Shown: positions 1 to 7,751, counted from the stretch's first letter. The stretch is 17,937 nt of DNA from an uncultured Burkholderiales Genera incertae sedis bacterium (GCA_905479505.1 CAJQMS010000107.1:1-17937), one strand, 5' to 3'. Program-made: numbers and translations. The notes: a model not told the origin generated them from the letters alone.

Positions 1-2129
1 TAAATCGCGCTGGCTACGGAGTCTAATCGATAGTCACTGAACCCTTGGTGTACTTTGGCGATAGTTCGCTCAAATTCGTTGGAAATCCACCGGTCTGATG
101 CGGAGAAATCGAGGTATTGCCCAGACGCACAAACTTCTGGACCGTGTGGTTCTAGACCGCAGTCTTCGCCCTCGGTGTTCATAAGGACGAAACGTGATGC
201 GTTCCAAAGCTTATTACAAAAATTGCGATACCCTTCGCATCGGTTGAGATCAAAATTTAATGTTCTCGCGAAGGTCGCTAAAGAGGCAAACGTGAATCGA
301 AGCGAATCGGCACCGAATGCTGGGATACCTTTTGGAAAATTTTTCCTTAGATATTTTTCGATTTTAGCTTGGTGATCAGCTAATAATAGCCCCGTTGTCG
401 ACTTGTCAACGAGTGACTCCAGGTCGATTCCGTCCAATAAATCCAAAGGGTCAATCGTATTTCCTTTAGATTTGGACATTTTCTGTCCCTCGGCATCTCG
501 CACAAGCGCGTTGATGTACACATCTTTAAATGGCACCTTGCCGGTGAAGTGCAGAGTCATCATGATCATGCGCGCAACCCAGAAGAAAATAATATCGAAC
601 CCGGTCACGAGTACATTGGATGGCAGATATTCCGCGAGGTCCTTTGTGTCCTTCGGCCAACCGAGTGAGCTAAATGGGACAAGCGCCGAGGAGAACCAGG
701 TATCCAGAACGTCTTCGTCGCGACGAAGCGGGCCCGAGTAGCCCTTTGCCTTTGCTTGGTCCTTAGCTTCTTTTTCGTCACGGGCTACATAGATGTTTCC
801 TTCCGTATCATACCAAGCCGGTATTTGATGGCCCCACCATAGTTGACGTGAGATACACCAATCCTGAATGTTTTCTAGCCAATGGTTATACGTGGAAGTC
901 CAGTGATCCGGATGAAATCTAACCTCTTTATCACGAACTGCCTTAAGTGCTTGGTCGGCCAACCCTTGGGTTTTGACAAACCACTGATCTGTCAGTAAGG
1001 GTTCTACGATCTCGCCAGTCCGGCCTGACGTTGGCACGTTGAGGGTGTGTTTTTTCTCCCCAACCAAGAGACCTTGGTCTTTCAACTCTTTTAAAATTAG
1101 TTTTCGCGCTTGTAAACGGTCGATATTTTGGAAGCGCTCCGGCGTTCGTTCATTCAGTGTGCCGTCAAGATTCAAAATATTGATGGGAGCCAGCCGGTGG
1201 CGTTCGCCAACAGAGAAGTCGTTAAAGTCATGAGCCGGTGTGATTTTGACGCACCCTGTGCCAAATGAGGCATCCACATATTCATCAGCAATGATGGGGA
1301 TGGTCCGTCCGCAAAGGGGGATGACAACCTCCTTGCCAACGAGTGAGGTATACCTGTCGTCCGATGGGTTAACGGCGATTGCAACGTCTCCGAGCATTGT
1401 CTCGGGACGGGTGGTTGCGACAATAACGCTGAATGTTTGATCGTGGTTATGGTATTCAATTTCCCATATTTTCCCATTTTTTTCGACGTTATCGACTTCC
1501 AGGTCTGAGACTGCGGTTTGCAGCTTAGGATCCCAATTGACGAGTCTATTTCCTTTATAGATTAGCCCGTCCTCGTGCATTTTGACAAAAACCTCAATGA
1601 CCGCCTCGGACATATGAGAGTCCATCGTGAAGTAACCCGACTTATTGCCATCCGAGTCTGCATATTCCCAGTTCGCTGATGAGCCTAACCGACGCATCTG
1701 GTTCGTAATGGTCGAGCCAGATTGTTGTTTCCACCGCCAGACCTCTTCGAGAAATTTTTCTCGTCCAAGGTCTTGGCGTCTTCGACCTGTTGCGTTGAGT
1801 TGTCGTTCCACAACCAGTTGTGTTGCGATGCCCGCGTGATCAGTGCCGACCACCCAATTTGTTTTTTTACCCGTCATTCGGTGGTAGCGAATAAGGCTAT
1901 CCATCAATGTTTGCTGAAATGCGTGCCCCATATGGAGTGTTCCCGTTACATTTGGTGGAGGGAGCTGCATACAGTAAGTCGGGGCTTCGGCGTCATGATT
2001 GGGAAATAGATCGTCTTTAAAAAACCCGTGTTTTTCCCAAGTTTCGTACCAGTAGTCTTCGATTGATTTAGGATCAAAGGTCTTGGCAAGTTCAGAAGCG
2101 AGCGTTGATGGTGCTGGTTTATTCGGCAT
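1..2129 (-). CDS. valS: Valine--tRNA ligase (5' part, runs off the left edge)
   Basis: Cytoplasmic class I aminoacyl-tRNA synthetase that charges tRNA-Val and edits mischarged threonine. The window holds the first 709 codons; ValRS is usually about 950 residues, so the anticodon-binding and C-terminal coiled-coil parts lie outside. The ATP-binding HIGH signature appears as PPPNVTGTLHMGH near residues 57-69, and KMSKS is at residues 550-554, close to its place in the E. coli enzyme. The CP1 editing region lies between them (for example TTRPETMLGD). The ATG at 2127-2129 was chosen because the protein starts MPNKPAPSTL, followed by a typical ValRS N-terminus, and the next upstream ATG is out of frame. 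No clear Shine-Dalgarno is visible. It is last in the order pepA-holC-valS, which is common in gammaproteobacteria. The identification is secure. Confidence 0.97.
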   Translation of the reverse strand, partial: MPNKPAPSTLASELAKTFDPKSIEDYWYETWEKHGFFKDDLFPNHDAEAPTYCMQLPPPNVTGTLHMGHAFQQTLMDSLIRYHRMTGKKTNWVVGTDHAGIATQLVVERQLNATGRRRQDLGREKFLEEVWRWKQQSGSTITNQMRRLGSSANWEYADSDGNKSGYFTMDSHMSEAVIEVFVKMHEDGLIYKGNRLVNWDPKLQTAVSDLEVDNVEKNGKIWEIEYHNHDQTFSVIVATTRPETMLGDVAIAVNPSDDRYTSLVGKEVVIPLCGRTIPIIADEYVDASFGTGCVKITPAHDFNDFSVGERHRLAPINILNLDGTLNERTPERFQNIDRLQARKLILKELKDQGLLVGEKKHTLNVPTSGRTGEIVEPLLTDQWFVKTQGLADQALKAVRDKEVRFHPDHWTSTYNHWLENIQDWCISRQLWWGHQIPAWYDTEGNIYVARDEKEAKDQAKAKGYSGPLRRDEDVLDTWFSSALVPFSSLGWPKDTKDLAEYLPSNVLVTGFDIIFFWVARMIMMTLHFTGKVPFKDVYINALVRDAEGQKMSKSKGNTIDPLDLLDGIDLESLVDKSTTGLLLADHQAKIEKYLRKNFPKGIPAFGADSLRFTFASLATFARTLNFDLNRCEGYRNFCNKLWNASRFVLMNTEGEDCGLEPHGPEVCASGQYLDFSASDRWISNEFERTIAKVHQGFSDYRLDSVASAI

Positions 2130-2158
2130 GATTACAGATGAATAGGACTAATAAGATC

Positions 2159-2177
2159 ATAAAATGGTGCATTTTAT
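2159..2177. repeat. AT-rich inverted repeat just upstream of valS
   Basis: ATAAAATG and CATTTTAT form perfect 8-bp arms around a 3-base centre, 30 bp upstream of the valS start codon. It lies in the AT-rich 185-bp gap between holC and valS (2130-2314), where no gene was found. It could be a protein-binding site or a small hairpin in the valS leader. No function can be assigned from sequence. Confidence 0.5.
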
Positions 2178-2314
2178 CGTAACATTATTTCTCGGTAATT
2201 AACGTCGATAATTAAGTTTTAAAACGATAAAAAAAGATTGAGCTAACTTATATCAGCATTTAATTACTACGGTGACGTGACGATAGAACAAAGAATATTT
2301 ATCGCGTGGCGTGA

Positions 2315-2728
2315 CTACATCTTGAACACTTTTATTTCGTACCCTCGGTCCCGATACCATTTGAACCGCTGTCGTGCGATCTCGATCGCTTTTTTCGACG
2401 TCGAAACCACTTCAACCAAGCGATTAAAGGAGCTGAAGTGGTCGGGTGTGGTCTCGGTCAAGTTGATCAAGATATCTGGATTCGAACTTTTAGTATCATG
2501 CGACACCTCAAGCGAAGTCCTATCATCAGCGGAGGTGTTCAGTTCCAGTTTATGTGGAATGAATTTGGTAGGTTGGTGGGACCACAGATAGTTGGATACC
2601 TCCTTTGAGTGAGTCGCATCGCGAGTGGCGATGCGAGCTACCCTTTTCACTTTCAGTATCTTTTCCGAGAGCTTTGTGACGAATGATAATTCGTCTACCA
2701 CCCCTGTATAAAAAACGACTTCGGTCAT
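2315..2728 (-). CDS. holC: DNA polymerase III subunit chi
   Basis: Small clamp-loader accessory subunit that, with psi (HolD), links the gamma/tau complex to single-stranded DNA-binding protein at the replication fork. The 137-residue product fits the family (about 140-150). It opens with MTEVVFYTG, the typical first beta strand. It has a central F-x-P-H segment (KFIPHKLEL) before the D-D-R stretch and ends with a basic W-Y-R-D-R-G-Y-E motif typical of chi. The position between pepA and valS, 31 bp downstream of the pepA stop, matches conserved gammaproteobacterial gene order and is strong support because HolC sequence is poorly conserved. The start is the only ATG that gives the family N-terminus; its ribosome-binding site is weak. 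A 185-bp gap separates it from valS, so valS may have its own promoter. Confidence 0.88.
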   Translation of the reverse strand: MTEVVFYTGVVDELSFVTKLSEKILKVKRVARIATRDATHSKEVSNYLWSHQPTKFIPHKLELNTSADDRTSLEVSHDTKSSNPDILINLTETTPDHFSSFNRLVEVVSTSKKAIEIARQRFKWYRDRGYEIKVFKM

Positions 2729-2759
2729 ACTTTATGAAGCCGAATTTTTTACAGCTGAT

Positions 2760-4238
2760 CTAACTTCGGTGTAGTAAAAATTCACAGAGCAAAGGCACGG
2801 GCCTTCCGGTTGATCCTTTGTTCTTGCCAGAAACCCAAGCGGTGCCAGCGATATCTAGATGAGCCCATGGATATGCCGTTGCGAATTCGGCGAGGAAGCA
2901 TGCTGCGGTGATACTGCCTGCAGCTCTTCCACCGATATTCGCGAGATCCGCAAAATTACTATCAAGTTGATTTTTATAGTCTTTCCAAATGGGCATACGC
3001 CAAACCCGATCCCATGAGACGGTACCTGCGTGACTAATCTGCTCTGCAAGTTCGTCGTTGTTGCTGAATAAGCCAGAGGCGACCTTGCCAAGCGAGACGA
3101 TGCAAGCCCCTGTGAGTGTGGCAACATCGATTGCCGCTGCTGGCTTAAGTTTTTCCGCGTACGTTAATGCATCGCAAAGCACAAGTCTGCCTTCGGCGTC
3201 TGTATTAAGTATTTCTATCGTTTTGCCTGACATGGTCTCGACCACATCACCTGGTCGTGTTGCGGCTCCGCTCGGCATGTTTTCTGCTGCTGCGACGAGG
3301 ACAACCACATTGATCGGTAATTTCATTTCAGAGATGGCCAAAAGTGTGCCGATCACGCTAGCCGCACCTCCCATGTCGTATTTCATCTCATCCATTTCGC
3401 CGGACGATTTTAGCGAAATTCCACCGGTATCAAACGTAATACCCTTACCCACGAGAACAATTGGTTTCTCATTCTTTTTGCCACCCGAATAGGTCGCATG
3501 AATGAGCTGAGCTGGCTGGTCGCTTCCTTGCGACACAGACAATAGGGCCCCCATTCCTAGTTTCTTCATCTCAGCTTCGCCGAGGCACTTAACAGGGAAT
3601 TTGTTCAATTTACCCAATTTTTTCGTGATGTCAGCTAGAAATGTAGGAGTACAAATATTTGCGGGTAAATTCCCAAGGTCTTTTGCCAGGTTCATTCCCT
3701 TGCCGATAGCGTGACCTTGTTTGAAGTGAGCTCGGTCTAAGTCGGTGACCTTTCCTTCAATTTGTGCGGACACTCGTCTGGTAGCTCCCGACAACGATTT
3801 ACCGTCTAAAACATTTTTTCTAAGCTGATATTGGTAATCGGCGTTGGTACCTATTGAACTAATCTGGCGCCACATCCAAGCTCGATTGACGCCAGGCGCT
3901 TTCAATTCAGGTAGGTATAAATTGATTGAGGATTCCTTTGATTCCCGCATCCGCTTGAACATGTTTTGGATGGAGCGGATGAAATCTATTTTACAGTTGT
4001 TACTTCCCAGACCAATCACTAAAACGGCCTTAGCTTTTACACCAGGGAGATTAGTAATTTCGACACTTTTTCCACTTTCCCCAGAGAAATTTAAAGATTT
4101 AAGATTCCTCTGTAGTGTCCCCTTACTGACTTTATCAATTAATTTTGCCGCGTGGGTGGGTTTTCGATCAGCGAATACGCCGACAATCAAGTAGGAAGTG
4201 ATAGTTTCCGGAGATTTTGAGGTTATGCTAAAGTCCAT
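2760..4238 (-). CDS. pepA: Cytosol (leucyl) aminopeptidase, M17 family
   Basis: Two-metal aminopeptidase that removes N-terminal residues from peptides. The E. coli homologue also binds DNA as an accessory factor in Xer recombination and carAB control. The 492 residues match the family length. The C-terminal catalytic domain shows the full metal set: K265 and D270 (VGKGITFDTGG), D288 (MKYDMGG), and D347 and E349 in NTDAEGRL at 346-352, with the catalytic Arg at 351. The N-terminal macro-like domain covers roughly residues 1-170. The start at 4238 gives MDFSITSKSP with a weak purine-rich stretch upstream. The gene is divergent from lptF across 71 bp and heads pepA-holC-valS. The DNA-binding role is known in E. 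coli and not shown here. Confidence 0.97.
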   Translation of the reverse strand: MDFSITSKSPETITSYLIVGVFADRKPTHAAKLIDKVSKGTLQRNLKSLNFSGESGKSVEITNLPGVKAKAVLVIGLGSNNCKIDFIRSIQNMFKRMRESKESSINLYLPELKAPGVNRAWMWRQISSIGTNADYQYQLRKNVLDGKSLSGATRRVSAQIEGKVTDLDRAHFKQGHAIGKGMNLAKDLGNLPANICTPTFLADITKKLGKLNKFPVKCLGEAEMKKLGMGALLSVSQGSDQPAQLIHATYSGGKKNEKPIVLVGKGITFDTGGISLKSSGEMDEMKYDMGGAASVIGTLLAISEMKLPINVVVLVAAAENMPSGAATRPGDVVETMSGKTIEILNTDAEGRLVLCDALTYAEKLKPAAAIDVATLTGACIVSLGKVASGLFSNNDELAEQISHAGTVSWDRVWRMPIWKDYKNQLDSNFADLANIGGRAAGSITAACFLAEFATAYPWAHLDIAGTAWVSGKNKGSTGRPVPLLCEFLLHRS

Positions 4239-4309
4239 TGATTACTTTCTCATTTGGTGTTTTAAAATGTGCTACCCACGCTACGTGCGTGAGATCGGCC
4301 CAGCCTAGT
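4239..4309. promoter_or_regulatory. Divergent pepA / lptF intergenic promoter region
   Basis: This 71-bp gap must hold the promoters, or at least the leaders, of both pepA (minus) and lptF (plus). A plausible plus-strand -10 is TAAAAT at 4263-4268, with a poor TTGATT -35 at 4238-4243 and a long 19-bp spacer. A short inverted repeat, CACGC/GCGTG (4277-4281 and 4287-4291), sits between the -10 and the lptF start and could form a leader hairpin. The promoter assignment is weak. Confidence 0.3.
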
Positions 4310-5401
4310 ATGACTATTTTTTATAAGAGTATTGTAAAAGAATATTCGGTCACATGCGTGGTCATTTTTTTCGTTTTGTTGTTCATCGTGTTCGTTACTC
4401 AATTAGCCAGATACTTGGGATACGTCGCAAACGGTTCGGTTCCCCTCCAGTCGGTTTTGTTACTGCTTTCACTTGGTACGGTAAAAAATTTACCTGTGTT
4501 GCTGTCGCTCAGTATTATTCTGGCCGTGACCATCAGTTTGAGCCGGTGGTACCGAGATTCTGAAATGGTGATTTGGATTTCGTCAGGTAAGTCCATTTCC
4601 TCGTGGTTGGTACCCACGATAGTTTTTGCCGCACCAATCGTTGCTGTGATCGCTGTTTTGAGTTTGTATTTCGCGCCGTTAGCCGAGCAAAAACTAGAAT
4701 CAATAAAGCAGGCTTTAGAAGTGAATGATGATATTTCCGCGGTTTCGCCTGGTGTATTTCTTGAATCTAAGGATGGTTCGACGGTGTTTTTTGTTGACAG
4801 TTTAGATTCCAGTATTCAGTCATTTAACGGTGTGTTTATCTTTAACCGGAAATCTAATGCCGTGTCGATAACCAGTGCGGTCCGAGGCCGACAAGAGGTT
4901 TCGTCAAGTGGGGCAAGTTATTTAGTTGTTCAGGACGGGTATCGATATACCGAGTTCAGTGAATCCGAAGAGCTTGAGGTCACTGAATTCGAAAAGTATG
5001 GCGTTAGGATGGATAAGTTCCCAGTAAAAAATACGCACACTCATTTAGGTGGAAAGTCTACTGATGCGCTTATTAAGGAGGGATCTCCTCAAAGTTATTC
5101 AGAGTTAGTTTGGCGAATAGGTTTGCCATTGAGTGCGATGTTATTGGCTTTAATATGTGTGCCAGTATCATTCGTAAATAATCGAGGCGGGCGGTCTTAT
5201 AGTGTTGCTGTTGGTGTCCTTTTATTTCTCGCTTATAAAAATCTACTCGGGATCGTTCAAACTCAGGTTTATCAATCGAGCTGGCCCGTGTGGCTAGGAC
5301 TGACTTTACCGCACTTGTGTCTTTTAATGCTTTTACTTGTATTGATTTTTCTTCGCACGGGCGCCCTATCAAGATATGCGTTTGCTTGGAGGCATGCTTG
5401 A
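4310..5401 (+). CDS. lptF: LPS export ABC transporter permease LptF
   Basis: Inner-membrane subunit of the LptB2FG transporter, which extracts lipopolysaccharide from the inner membrane and passes it to the LptC/LptA bridge. The 363 residues match the family. Three N-terminal hydrophobic segments lie near residues 13-31, 55-77 and 99-121. A hydrophilic periplasmic domain (beta-jellyroll in known structures) spans about 125-265. Three more membrane segments lie near 267-287, 298-316 and 328-348. The cytoplasmic loop RWYRDSEM at 79-86, followed by a Ser-Gly-Lys, is the region that contacts LptB in the family. The ATG at 4310 was chosen over an in-frame TTG at 4238 because it gives the family start (MTIFYKSIVKEY). 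The ribosome-binding site is weak. The stop overlaps the lptG start. Confidence 0.95.
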   Translation: MTIFYKSIVKEYSVTCVVIFFVLLFIVFVTQLARYLGYVANGSVPLQSVLLLLSLGTVKNLPVLLSLSIILAVTISLSRWYRDSEMVIWISSGKSISSWLVPTIVFAAPIVAVIAVLSLYFAPLAEQKLESIKQALEVNDDISAVSPGVFLESKDGSTVFFVDSLDSSIQSFNGVFIFNRKSNAVSITSAVRGRQEVSSSGASYLVVQDGYRYTEFSESEELEVTEFEKYGVRMDKFPVKNTHTHLGGKSTDALIKEGSPQSYSELVWRIGLPLSAMLLALICVPVSFVNNRGGRSYSVAVGVLLFLAYKNLLGIVQTQVYQSSWPVWLGLTLPHLCLLMLLLVLIFLRTGALSRYAFAWRHA

Positions 5402-6477
5402 GAATAATTAGGAACTATATTTTTGGCGAAATAGTAATAAGTGTTTTATCAGTTTTAGCTTTATTTGTGGGCTTATTTTCTGTATTTGACGTGATCCAAG
5501 GTGTCGCAGACGGTGAGCACGCTAATATCGGATTCGGCGCAGCCGCATTTAGGTCAGCGCTAGAGATCCCATCTTGGATATATGAGCTCATTCCTCTTTC
5601 TGCGTTGACTGGATCGTTGATAGCACTTGCACGTATGTCCGCGAGTTCCGAGTATGTGGTGATGCGTAGTTCGGGGATGACCTTAAAAAGCTTAGCTTGG
5701 GTACTATCCTTGGTATCACTTGGACTATGCTTGCTGGCAATCGTTGTTGGTGAGGTATTGGGTCCTAAGGCCCACCAAATGCTTCAGAGTATGAATGTGA
5801 GCTCTAATTCTGAGCAACAGATCATTGCCCAGACATTTAGATCAGGGCATTGGATCAAAGATCGAGATCGAGTTGTTAATATAACCAAATTGACTCAGGA
5901 CTTTGAGTTATCCGGGATTTCAATTTTTGAGTTAAATGCTGCTGACCGTTCCGTAAAGCGAATAATAAGAGCCGAGAGCGGAACAATGAAGGACGATGAG
6001 TGGGTACTCAGTAACGCTCACGTTACTGATATTTACGAGAACCGGATGGTTCGTTCTAATCGGTCTTCCATGGCATTAACTACACTTATCAACCCTAAAA
6101 TCCTCAATACGTTGTTAGCTGGGGAAAGCGATTTAACGTACTTTGAGTTGGCTAGTTACATTGAGCATTTGGAAAATAGCGGTGAAGACACTTATCGATA
6201 TAAAGCGGCTCAATGGTCGAAGATCGGGCACCTAATCACTATTTTCTTACTTGTTTTGATAGCTCCGGCGTTCGTTGGTTTTGAAAATCGGGGACGACAC
6301 ATTGGTTTTTGGGTTTTTCTGGGTACATCCTGTGGTGTGGGGCTCTATTTTTTGACTAAATTATTAGAGTCAATAGGAGCAATCGGGCGTTGGCATCCCT
6401 ACACATACACTCTTATTCCGATTATGTTTATGGTCTCGGTGGCTTATTACTTCATCACTAGGAGAGAGAGAAGATAG
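5398..6477 (+). CDS. lptG: LPS export ABC transporter permease LptG
   Basis: Partner of LptF in the LptB2FG LPS extractor. The product is 359 residues from a TTG at 5398-5400, overlapping the lptF stop in the 4-base TTGA. GGAGG at 5388-5392 lies five bases upstream, an ideal ribosome-binding site. No in-frame ATG fits, and the resulting N-terminus (MRIIRNYIFGEI) lines up with the family. Membrane segments lie near residues 12-34, 60-80, 100-120, 277-297, 305-325 and 336-355, with a periplasmic domain between the third and fourth. The SASSEYVVMRSSGM stretch at 81-94 is the LptB-facing loop. lptF and lptG form a translationally coupled pair. The stop lies two bases from the end of the convergent RDD gene. 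Confidence 0.95.
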   Translation: MRIIRNYIFGEIVISVLSVLALFVGLFSVFDVIQGVADGEHANIGFGAAAFRSALEIPSWIYELIPLSALTGSLIALARMSASSEYVVMRSSGMTLKSLAWVLSLVSLGLCLLAIVVGEVLGPKAHQMLQSMNVSSNSEQQIIAQTFRSGHWIKDRDRVVNITKLTQDFELSGISIFELNAADRSVKRIIRAESGTMKDDEWVLSNAHVTDIYENRMVRSNRSSMALTTLINPKILNTLLAGESDLTYFELASYIEHLENSGEDTYRYKAAQWSKIGHLITIFLLVLIAPAFVGFENRGRHIGFWVFLGTSCGVGLYFLTKLLESIGAIGRWHPYTYTLIPIMFMVSVAYYFITRRERR

Positions 6478-6479
6478 GT

Positions 6480-6932
6480 TTAGACCTGATTTCTGACCTC
6501 ATCATTTACTGTCACTTGTGTGTTCAATAGTTGATCTTGAGGGTATTGATTATGTTTTGTAAAAAGGAGCATTGTAGGAGCTATCATCGTTAAATTAAAC
6601 AAAGTCGATAGTAGGAATCTTTTGAAGGCGGTTCTCATGCTAACCTGCGTACCATTACCATTGGTGATCCTTAGCCCCCAAGATTTTTGGGCGAGACTTT
6701 GCCCAGACGTGACCCAACAGAGTACATAGTAGCCAGAGATCCCTAATATTATCGCCAAGGTTAAAATGAAACGAAGAGTAGTCGATGGGACCGAGCCAAA
6801 AATCGCTGAAGTCATAAAACCGATTATAAAAATCAAAGTTACTGTTGTGATGCATTCGTAACCTAGAGAACACAATTGTCGGCTTTTTGTGGGAAATTTA
6901 ATATTTTGGTTTGAAACTTTATATTCGCTCAT
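6480..6932 (-). CDS. RDD-family inner membrane protein
   Basis: A 150-residue membrane protein of unknown function. RDD-family traits are an Arg near the start of the first membrane segment (R18), a second-position acid that is Glu here (E26), and a late Asp in PQDQLLNTQV (D133). The central stretch Y-x-V-L-C-W near 69-73 leads into GQSLAQKSWGLRI, the family's G-Q-T-L-G-x-x-x-x-x-I motif in a degenerate form. Three to four hydrophobic segments lie near 26-46, 53-73 and 108-124. RDD genes often sit beside lptG in gammaproteobacteria, in convergent orientation as here, but no role in LPS export is established. The start at 6932 gives MSEYKVSNQN and has only a weak ribosome-binding site (GGAAC about 11 bases upstream). 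Confidence 0.82.
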   Translation of the reverse strand: MSEYKVSNQNIKFPTKSRQLCSLGYECITTVTLIFIIGFMTSAIFGSVPSTTLRFILTLAIILGISGYYVLCWVTSGQSLAQKSWGLRITNGNGTQVSMRTAFKRFLLSTLFNLTMIAPTMLLFTKHNQYPQDQLLNTQVTVNDEVRNQV

Positions 6933-6985
6933 CTTTTTTGTTCCAGTTTATCTCTGTGTGTTCAGTTTACCTTCTGTTAAACTTC

Positions 6986-6999
6986 AACGAATATTCGTT
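6986..6999. promoter_or_regulatory. Perfect 14-bp palindrome, possible operator
   Basis: AACGAATATTCGTT is a perfect palindrome in the divergent region between the RDD gene and ruvX, 54-67 bp upstream of the RDD start. ACTTC (6981-6985) and GAAGT (7009-7013) flank it as a looser outer repeat. TAAAAT at 6999-7004 abuts it and could be a plus-strand -10. The size and symmetry suit a dimeric regulator. I do not recognise it as a known operator such as LexA, Fur or CRP. Confidence 0.45.
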
Positions 7000-7101
7000 A
7001 AAATAATGGAAGTGCTGAATTATATTGGGGACTTGCGCTGTTCTTTCAGACTTTCGTGCATAGGTACTTAAAAATTCAGTCAAAGGTTCTGCATATTTAT
7101 T

Positions 7102-7107
7102 GATAAT
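7102..7107 (+). promoter_or_regulatory. Possible -10 element for the ruvX leader
   Basis: GATAAT matches five of six TATAAT bases. The sequence 16-18 bp upstream (around 7078-7085) is a poor -35. A start about 7114 would give a leader of about 74 nt up to the terminator ending at 7187. The call is weak and rests on the -10 and the downstream terminator. Confidence 0.25.
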
Positions 7108-7143
7108 TAGCAAGGAAAAGTGTGGCCCTGCGTTGCTTGATTA

Positions 7144-7187
7144 CTCGTTAAGTATCACGAGAGGGAATGAGTTCGTGATATTTTTTT
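7144..7187 (+). terminator. Intrinsic terminator / possible attenuator upstream of ruvX-pyrB
   Basis: TATCACGA at 7153-7160 pairs perfectly with TCGTGATA at 7173-7180 across a 12-base loop, followed directly by seven T (7181-7187): a rho-independent terminator on the plus strand. No gene on the plus strand lies just upstream, since lptG ends 700 bp away and the RDD gene is on the other strand. It therefore ends either a short leader or small RNA from this intergenic region, or late lptFG read-through. A competing hairpin, CTCGT (7144-7148) with ACGAG (7157-7161), uses the same 5' arm and could act as an antiterminator. Regulation is inferred; the hairpins are seen. Confidence 0.65.
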
Positions 7188-7232
7188 AAGGGTGATCTGA
7201 CCATCGTTCTCTAACGGAGATTTGATTTTCTG

Positions 7233-7670
7233 ATGAGTGAGTTATATTTGGCGTTCGATTATGGGGCAAAACGTGTGGGTGTCGCCATGGGTGACGCGAC
7301 TATTGGTATTGCTCATCCTGTAAAGACCGTAGCGCACAAAACTTCACGAAGCTTGATGAACGAAATTAACGTTATCGTCAATGAGTGGAGTCCAGTCGCA
7401 CTGGTTGTTGGAATGCCTCACCATGATCATGATAAGCCTCATCCTTTAGAAAAAAGGGTACGACGTTTTTGTAAGACCCTCGAGTTAACATTTAAGCTAT
7501 CTGTGTTTACCGTTGATGAGAGCTATACTTCTGTTGAAGCGGATCAATTCCTTGTAAAAAATAGGGTTAAACGAGAGAAGAGAAAGGAGCTAGTTGATAT
7601 GCTTGCGGCTCAATTGATCCTTGAAGATTTCTTTGCGACAACGTTGAAGAAAAAGGAGCGGCGTGATTAG
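7233..7670 (+). CDS. ruvX: Putative pre-16S rRNA nuclease / Holliday junction resolvase-like protein RuvX (YqgF)
   Basis: RNase H-fold nuclease; the E. coli homologue YqgF takes part in 16S rRNA 5'-end maturation. The 145 residues match the family. Acidic active-site positions are visible: D9 in LAFDYGAKRVGVA, D95-E96 in TVDESYTS, and D122 in VDMLAAQLIL. The usual G-x-P segment is present as VVGMP at 58-62 but is followed by a His-rich stretch (HHDHDKPH) in place of the more common Gly-containing loop. The ATG at 7233 gives MSELYLAFDYG; ACGGAGA lies 13 or more bases upstream, a somewhat long spacing. In many gammaproteobacteria ruvX sits beside pyrR and/or pyrB. Here pyrB follows after 81 bp with no pyrR between. 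Confidence 0.93.
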   Translation: MSELYLAFDYGAKRVGVAMGDATIGIAHPVKTVAHKTSRSLMNEINVIVNEWSPVALVVGMPHHDHDKPHPLEKRVRRFCKTLELTFKLSVFTVDESYTSVEADQFLVKNRVKREKRKELVDMLAAQLILEDFFATTLKKKERRD

Positions 7671-7751
7671 TGCTTAAAATGTCGATACAAATTAGTCAAA
7701 ACGTGTTCTATGTGCTCGTAAATAAATAAGAAAATTGATTGGACCTATGCT

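Noticed and set aside
2478..2487. GGATTCGAAC resembling a tRNA T-arm on the minus strand
   Set aside because: It lies within holC coding sequence and no acceptor or anticodon stems can be built around it.
3058..3492. 144-codon plus-strand frame opposite pepA
   Set aside because: It is a shadow of pepA, which has intact motifs throughout; no ribosome-binding site or family resemblance.
6889..7071. 60-codon plus-strand frame across the RDD start, including a 21-codon ATG frame from 7006
   Set aside because: It overlaps the RDD gene, resembles no family I know, has no ribosome-binding site, and stops 82 bp before the terminator, so it is a poor leader-peptide candidate.
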